A program made the position numbers and the translations under genes. Below are positions 4,858 through 5,109 of a stretch of 5,109 bases of DNA, in pieces. Origin of the DNA: Pseudomonadota bacterium (GTDB lineage Bacteria; Pseudomonadota; Gammaproteobacteria; Burkholderiales; Rhodocyclaceae); assembly GCA_030917225.1 (NCBI GenBank), contig JAUPVD010000172.1:1-5109 (forward strand). Reading direction: 5' to 3'. The notes below the pieces were generated by a model. That model was not told where the DNA came from and did no database searches. It saw only the letters and a program-made list of their open reading frames with translations. Numbering within the stretch: the first letter of the stretch is position 1; each line of letters starts with the position of its first letter.

Positions 4858-5109
4858 GCGCTGCTTCTTTGCTTCCTCGGCTTCGCGCACGGAGCGCATG
4901 ATGTCCGCTTCGAGAACCGTGGTGTCGGTGCCGAAGGCGCGCGGCATGACGATCTCTTCGATGACCGGCATGCCGCCATCGGCATTGCGCTGCGAATGCA
5001 ACATGCCGGCGACCAGCGCCTTTTGCTTGGCTGCCGTAATCTCCTGTTCGCTCAGGCCCGTATTGGTGCCTTCTGGGCTATCGACGCCGAGTTCGACGAG
5101 TACGTGAAC
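4855..5109 (-). CDS. C-terminal part of an unidentified protein (runs off the right edge)
   Basis: An open frame enters from the right edge and ends with TAA at 4857-4855, giving the last 84 residues of a protein whose start lies outside the window. I do not recognise the family. The visible part begins VHVLVELGVDSPEGTNTG, then has a probable helix rich in Ala, Lys and Gln, a central segment with GGMPVIEEIVMPRAFG, and a charged C-terminal helix ending EAEEAKKQR. It has no membrane segment and no signature catalytic motif. Support for it being real comes from uninterrupted reading to the edge, codons rich in third-position G and C like the neighbours, a plausible soluble composition, and tight convergent packing against the LysR gene. 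The opposite-strand frame at 4898-5107 is taken to be its shadow. Confidence 0.7.
   Translation of the reverse strand, partial: VHVLVELGVDSPEGTNTGLSEQEITAAKQKALVAGMLHSQRNADGGMPVIEEIVMPRAFGTDTTVLEADIMRSVREAEEAKKQR

Noticed and set aside
4898..5107. 69-residue + strand frame at the right edge
   Set aside because: It opposes the open - strand frame that enters from the edge and ends next to the LysR stop; it lacks a ribosome binding site and is Ser/Ala/Cys-rich like a shadow frame.

Overview
The window is GC-rich, densely coded bacterial DNA. Gene style and protein families suggest a Gram-negative proteobacterium, plausibly a betaproteobacterium of the Rhodocyclales type; this is inference from gene content, not a proven assignment. 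No RNA genes, insertion sequences, CRISPR arrays or phage genes were seen.

Layout: positions 1-240 are an AT-rich, gene-free leader. Next, on the + strand (241-1134), is a two-domain signalling protein. Its N-terminal domain resembles a class III nucleotide cyclase but has lost key catalytic residues, and its C-terminal FHA domain looks intact. A perfect 16-bp hairpin (1159-1196) separates it from a convergent four-gene operon on the - strand. Read in transcription order, the operon holds a DODA/YgiD-type class III extradiol dioxygenase (3788-2949), a cytochrome b561 (2952-2398), and two secreted YceI-family proteins (2374-1808 and 1776-1207). The genes are tightly spaced, with an ATGA overlap between the first two, and the last three have good ribosome binding sites.

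A LysR-type regulator (3894-4841, + strand) is divergent from the operon. The 105-bp shared intergenic region carries a series of TTGC/GCAA dyads that look like LysR operators, one of which encloses the regulator's own ribosome binding site. The regulator ends 13 bp from the stop codon of a convergent, unidentified gene that runs off the right edge. Both stop codons lie inside one short perfect hairpin.

Working model (inference): the LysR protein senses a small molecule, perhaps an aromatic or redox-active one, and controls the divergent operon. The dioxygenase would act on a catechol-like substrate in the cytoplasm. The b561 would move electrons across the inner membrane, probably to or from a quinone. 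The two YceI proteins would bind a hydrophobic, isoprenoid-like ligand in the periplasm. The b561-YceI pairing matches the known yceJ-yceI arrangement of enterobacteria.
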